Shown: piece by piece, positions 60,295 to 64,000 of the stretch
How the letters are laid out: each line of letters opens with the position of its first letter
How positions within the stretch are numbered: the first letter of the stretch is position 1
Assembly: GCF_007752935.1 (NCBI RefSeq)
Contig: NZ_CP036319.1
Location: forward strand, 1,674,001 to 1,738,000
DNA: 64,000 bases
Source of the DNA: Crateriforma conspicua
GTDB lineage: Bacteria > Planctomycetota > Planctomycetia > Pirellulales > Pirellulaceae
Direction: 5' to 3'
Translations under genes and position numbers: made by a program
Notes under the pieces: generated by a model
What the model was told of the DNA's origin: nothing
What the model saw: the letters and a program-made list of their open reading frames with translations, nothing else
Database searches by the model: none

Positions 60295-62281
60295 AGCCGA
60301 CGCTGAATCCGTCCCTAGTTCGCTGCGAATCGTTTGTGATGACGCCGCGACGATCACGCTCGCCGCGGCCGAAACGCCAGAAGAAGGCAAGCCGTCGCTG
60401 CGTAAGTTTTCGATGACCGCGTACACCGGCGGTGCGATGCGGTTGGGCGGTTGGCCATATCCGGTTGTCGTTGACTTGGCTGGCATGCGAGTGACTCGCA
60501 AGTCGCGACCGATCTTGAAAGACCACGATCGGGGCAGCATTGTCGGACATACAGACGACATTGCGATCACCGACAAGTCGCTCGAAGTCGCCGGCGTCAT
60601 TTCCGGTGTCGGTGCGACCGCGCAGGAAGTGATCGCGACCAGTGAGAACGGATTCCCTTGGCAAGCATCGCTGGGGGCGAGTGCCGACAAGGTTGTCTTC
60701 ATCCCAGAAGGCAAGACGGCGAACGCCAACGGTCGCGAGATCAAAGGGCCAGTCTATGTCGCTCGCAAGTCCACGCTGGGCGAGGTTTCGTTCGTCGCTT
60801 TGGGTGCTGACGACGACACCGAGGCTCGCGTCGCTGCCGAAAACTACGCCGACGGTGATGACCCCAGCGACACGGATGAAGACACCGACGACCTCGAACC
60901 CGTCAACGCAAGCTTGAACATGAGCACGAAGCCAAAGTCCGGAAGCAAAACAGCCACCGCTTCACCGGTGAATGACATGCGAGCTGAGGCCGCGGCGGAA
61001 TCCCGTCGCATCGCAGGTATTCGCAAAGTCTGTGCGGGCAATCACGCCGATATCGAAGCCGACGCGATCGAGCAAGGCTGGTCCACCACCAAAACGGAAC
61101 TCGCCGTGCTGAGAAGCGAACGCCCCAAGGCTCCCGAACAGACGCAAAACTCACCACGCTACAGTCGCGAGGTCCTCGAAGCTGCCGCCTGTCTGTCGGT
61201 CGGCATCGAAGAAAAAACGCTGCTGGCCAGCTATGGCGAAAAGACGCTCAACGCCGCCAACCCGCTACGTCACATCGGCTTGCGTGAACTCGTCGCCGAG
61301 TGCGCTCGGATGGAAGGCATCGACGTGCCTCGCGTCTTTGGCGATGGTACGGCAACCATTCGAGCGGGTTTCAGTTCCATGAGTCTACCCAGCATCATGG
61401 AAAACGTCATGAACAAGACGTTGCTGGCCGCCTATCAAAACACGCCGATCGCCGCGTTCGATCTTTGCAGCGTCGGAACCGTCACCGATTTTAAGGAGGT
61501 GGCTCGATACCGTTTGCTTGGCACTGGCGGGTTTGAGCAGGTTGCTCCCGATGGCGAATTGAAACACGGCAAACTGTCCGAACAGAAGTACTCGAACAAG
61601 GCTGACACCTACGGTCAGATCCTTACGCTGACCCGGCACGACATCATCAACGATGACCTGTCGGCGTTCATGGATATCCCTCGTCAAATGGGACGCAGTG
61701 GTGCCGAGTCCATCGACGACTTGTTCTTCACACTGCTGCTCAAGAACGCCGGATTCTTCTCGTCCGCCAACGCCAACTTGCTGCAGGGAGCGGACACTAA
61801 GTTCGGCCCGGATGCACTGACCGTTGCCAAGACAACCTTCCGCAAGCAGAAAGCTGGTCCTGGCGGCAAACCCAAGGATCAAAAGCCGATCAACATCCGG
61901 CCTGAGTACTTGGTCGTTCCGGTGGAGTTGGAAACCGAAGCGGAACTGTTGATGGGATCGTCGCAGTTGATGATCGACGCGCAAGGGTCGCCGACGAAAA
62001 TCCCTGTCGATAACCCGCACCGCAACAAGTACCGGATCATCAGCACACCGCATCTGTCGGACAGCTACTACCCCGGTGCCAGTGCTGCCGCGTGGTATCT
62101 CTTTGCGAATCCGCAGGTGCTGCCGGCGTTCGAGATCGTGTTCCTGAACGGTCGTCGAACGCCAATCATCGAGCGAGTCGAGATGCCTCCGAACACGCTC
62201 GGCATGGGCTTCCGGTCTTACATCGACTTTGGTGTGAACAGCCAAGACCACCGAGCCGCCGTGAAAGTCGCCGGCGAATGA
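60266..62281 (+). CDS. prohead protease-major capsid protein fusion
   Basis: The frame extends to 60200, but ATG 60266 fits a clean start. The N-terminal ~190 residues look like a phage prohead protease (LKDHDRGSIVGHTDD with His ~87/95, PWQASLGASADKV with Ser ~135). An acidic linker (GDDPSDTDEDTDDLEP) joins it to a ~460-aa Mu gpT/HK97-type major capsid protein (NPLRHIGLRELVAECARM; YKRTDTYGQ-type TYGQILTLTRHDIINDDL; and the end GMGFRSYIDFGVNSQDHRAA). The two are usually separate genes; here one polypeptide would have to be cut. Confidence 0.85.
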   Translation: MPKTQHAPLEADAESVPSSLRIVCDDAATITLAAAETPEEGKPSLRKFSMTAYTGGAMRLGGWPYPVVVDLAGMRVTRKSRPILKDHDRGSIVGHTDDIAITDKSLEVAGVISGVGATAQEVIATSENGFPWQASLGASADKVVFIPEGKTANANGREIKGPVYVARKSTLGEVSFVALGADDDTEARVAAENYADGDDPSDTDEDTDDLEPVNASLNMSTKPKSGSKTATASPVNDMRAEAAAESRRIAGIRKVCAGNHADIEADAIEQGWSTTKTELAVLRSERPKAPEQTQNSPRYSREVLEAAACLSVGIEEKTLLASYGEKTLNAANPLRHIGLRELVAECARMEGIDVPRVFGDGTATIRAGFSSMSLPSIMENVMNKTLLAAYQNTPIAAFDLCSVGTVTDFKEVARYRLLGTGGFEQVAPDGELKHGKLSEQKYSNKADTYGQILTLTRHDIINDDLSAFMDIPRQMGRSGAESIDDLFFTLLLKNAGFFSSANANLLQGADTKFGPDALTVAKTTFRKQKAGPGGKPKDQKPINIRPEYLVVPVELETEAELLMGSSQLMIDAQGSPTKIPVDNPHRNKYRIISTPHLSDSYYPGASAAAWYLFANPQVLPAFEIVFLNGRRTPIIERVEMPPNTLGMGFRSYIDFGVNSQDHRAAVKVAGE

Positions 62282-62329
62282 TCGCCTGTCGACGTTGACC
62301 TTCTTCTTTCACCGTAAACACAAAGACCC

Positions 62330-62659
62330 ATGCAAGCTCAATTCATTCACGACGGAAAACAAGTCGACTTCACACCCGACGTCGATGTCCCTGTTGGATC
62401 AATCGTCATTCAAGGTGATTTGGTTGGCATCACCAAACGTGATCTGAAGGCCGATGTTCTCGGCTCGATTGCCGTGGAAGGCGTGTTCGACATGCCCAAG
62501 GACTCGGCCGATGCGGAGACCTACACCGCTGGACAAAAAATTTATGCAACCACCGACGGCATCGTCACTGATGTGCCCGATGGATCGGTGTTGCTCGGCA
62601 AGGTCGTTGCTGACGCCGCGCCGACCGACAACTTCGTTCGCGTTCGCCTGAGCCAGTGA
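62330..62659 (+). CDS. DUF2190-family phage protein
   Basis: A 109-aa protein (MQAQFIHDGKQVDFTPDVDV ... GSIVIQGDLVGITKRDLKAD ... GSIAVEGVFDMPKDSADAET) typical of DUF2190 proteins that decorate or stabilise phage capsids. It stands 48 bases after the capsid gene. Confidence 0.87.
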   Translation: MQAQFIHDGKQVDFTPDVDVPVGSIVIQGDLVGITKRDLKADVLGSIAVEGVFDMPKDSADAETYTAGQKIYATTDGIVTDVPDGSVLLGKVVADAAPTDNFVRVRLSQ

Positions 62660-62668
62660 TGACCACCT

Positions 62669-63019
62669 GTGAGCAACCCCATCATCGCACCCGTCGGGGC
62701 GATCTACGTCCACGAAGGCGTGACGGTCCCGATCGTTACCGACGTTGAGATTCCGGCCGGCAATGTCGTTGTCCTTGGCAAGCTGGTCGGCGTTGCCAAG
62801 TTCGGCATCTGTGCCAAATCTCGCGGCAGCATCACCGTTGCTGGCGTATTCGATGTGGTGAAAGACCCGACAACCAACATTCCGACCGGCACCATTCTTT
62901 ACTGGTCCAAGATCAGTCACCACGTCATCAAGAACGCTTACGAACACTCGATGATCGGCATCGCGGTTGAAGACGCGCCACCGAGTTCGCTGACCGTCAA
63001 AGTCAAATTGATTCAGTAA
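62669..63019 (+). CDS. second DUF2190-family phage protein
   Basis: A 116-aa protein (MSNPIIAPVGAIYVHEGVTV ... GNVVVLGKLVGVAKFGICAK ... GSITVAGVFDVVKDPTTNIP) that repeats the DUF2190 pattern of its neighbour (GS-I-V-GVFDV). It starts at GTG 62669, 9 bases after the previous stop. The pair may be a duplicated decoration protein. Confidence 0.82.
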   Translation: MSNPIIAPVGAIYVHEGVTVPIVTDVEIPAGNVVVLGKLVGVAKFGICAKSRGSITVAGVFDVVKDPTTNIPTGTILYWSKISHHVIKNAYEHSMIGIAVEDAPPSSLTVKVKLIQ

Positions 63020-63042
63020 CCATCCCAACACGAGGTCCTCGC

Positions 63043-63654
63043 ATGGAAGCGAAACTGCGCACGCTTTTCGTCGCATGCTTGCTGCTGATTTGCACAGGCT
63101 GTTTGCCGGAGGGCGATGTTCAAGTCCGCTCGCTTCCGGCACCTCCGCCCGAACAACCGATCGCCAATCTCCCCACTCAGTTGCATCAACGAAATTGGAC
63201 GGGGCGTCTCAACCAAGGTAGCTGTGTTCACGCATCGCTGGTGAATCACCTTCGTTGGCTCAACGAGTTTGAACTCGGCGAGCGTTGGCGAGCAACCTAC
63301 AGCGACGGTGAATGGGATTCACGATTGCGAAACCGACTTGATGCTGCGGACATCGACTACAGCTACACCGTCAAAGCGGATCCTCGTTTCCTTGACTGGG
63401 CAACGGCGACGCGGCGCGGTGCGATTCTGTGGTGGAAGCCGGCTCACTGCTGCACCTTCGTCGGCTGGGTCAATCGCGACGGCCGGCAATACGCAGCCAT
63501 TCTCGACAACAACTATCCCGGCCGATTTGAACTCACACCGCGTGAACAGTTCGTGCGTCTTTGGGCCGGCTACGGCGGGTTCGCCCTGACGGTGATGGAA
63601 GACCCCGCCAGTTCCTTGCCCTACCGAAGCTACGAGGTCATTGATGAAAGATGA
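63043..63654 (+). CDS. phage lipoprotein with papain-like cysteine protease signature
   Basis: A 203-aa protein with a lipoprotein signal (LFVACLLLICTGC, lipobox Cys ~20). The mature part has NQGSCVHASLVNHLRWL with Cys-61, KPAHCCTFVGWV with His-135, and AAILDNNYPG with Asn-156/157, the C-H-N order of papain-like (C1/C39) proteases. It might process the host surface, block superinfection or act at lysis. It precedes a membrane protein with an 11-base overlap. Confidence 0.75.
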   Translation: MEAKLRTLFVACLLLICTGCLPEGDVQVRSLPAPPPEQPIANLPTQLHQRNWTGRLNQGSCVHASLVNHLRWLNEFELGERWRATYSDGEWDSRLRNRLDAADIDYSYTVKADPRFLDWATATRRGAILWWKPAHCCTFVGWVNRDGRQYAAILDNNYPGRFELTPREQFVRLWAGYGGFALTVMEDPASSLPYRSYEVIDER

Positions 63655-64000
63655 AATCCGAATCCGGCTGAGCGTCGGCCTGATTGTAGTCGCAGTGCTG
63701 CATGCGGTGATGCTCGGAGCGGTGTTCACGGCGTTGCACCGAACACCGGCGGCTAACACGAGCGATTCCTGGCGTTTGCCGCCGGCGCGGCCCACAAGCG
63801 AGGTTGGATCGCGAATCCAACAGTTGCCGCAACCTTCGCGTGTCAACTTGGAAGCACAGGGCGAGCTGAAACAGCAGTCTGGTTACTGCCCGCCCTGTCC
63901 GCCGAACACGATTCCCGCTGCGGAGCCGCATCGAATTGTGCAGCCCTATCGTGTGGTGCCAACAGCTCCAACGGTTCCAGCTCCGATCATCGTCACCCCC
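63644..64000 (+). CDS. membrane-anchored proline-rich protein, truncated by the window end
   Basis: From ATG 63644 a 119-codon frame runs off the window. It starts MKDEIRIRLSVGLIVVAVLH with a single hydrophobic helix, followed by a polar, Pro-rich segment with GYCPPCPPNT and a PTAPTVPAPIIVTP tail. It overlaps the previous gene by 11 bases, suggesting a pair. A phage spanin- or structural-like role is only a guess. Confidence 0.65.
   Translation, partial: MKDEIRIRLSVGLIVVAVLHAVMLGAVFTALHRTPAANTSDSWRLPPARPTSEVGSRIQQLPQPSRVNLEAQGELKQQSGYCPPCPPNTIPAAEPHRIVQPYRVVPTAPTVPAPIIVTP

Overview
The window looks like a chromosome segment of a planctomycete of the Rhodopirellula/Pirellulaceae type. The case rests on gene content and style: paired ExbD genes, a secreted DUF1080 protein, a regulatory PTS (EI, HPr, PtsN) beside a short HPF, an RNase E/G next to a DUF2344 protein, many lineage-type hypotheticals, wide spacing between operons, and frequent GTG/TTG starts. 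This is inference from protein resemblance; no 16S gene is present.

Region 1 (1-21.9 kb) is ordinary host chromosome: an ExbD pair with a large secreted protein, an ECF sigma factor, a LuxR-type regulator with a degenerate receiver domain, BirA, an ABC exporter, SthA transhydrogenase, RNase E/G, the PTS regulatory genes, an agmatine deiminase-family protein and an initiator-type tRNA-Met.

Region 2 (about 22-34 kb), right after the tRNA, is an accessory defence island. It holds a broken ZIP transporter and a leftward operon of an XRE regulator, an HNH-APAZ protein and a short Argonaute (the composition of HNH-linked short-pAgo, SPARHA-type systems). Divergent from it is a rightward cluster of an adenine-type DNA methyltransferase, a BrnT-like small protein, a helicase with an extra N-terminal segment and a GIY-YIG nuclease, followed by an Mrr-like restriction enzyme.

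Region 3 (about 34.5-64 kb, running off the end) is a prophage or phage-derived element. It has an XRE-ImmA switch, a phage sigma factor, a replication/recombination block (Sak4-like ATPase, DUF669, RusA, helicase, primase-polymerase/DUF3987, ParB-methyltransferase), a leftward block of small genes driven by a five-copy promoter-like repeat, then terminase, portal, a protease-capsid fusion, two DUF2190 proteins and a lipoprotein with a papain-like triad. A 3.5 kb recombinase-in-trio (RIT) element with perfect 34-bp inverted repeats splits an amidoligase gene of the leftward block. A bipartite motif occurs three times with exact 12-bp spacing, near the start of three phage transcription units; it is a candidate target of the phage sigma factor.

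Most notable are the HNH-APAZ/short-Argonaute operon with its own XRE gene next to a divergent methyltransferase system, the RIT insertion, and the two families of phage promoter-like repeats.
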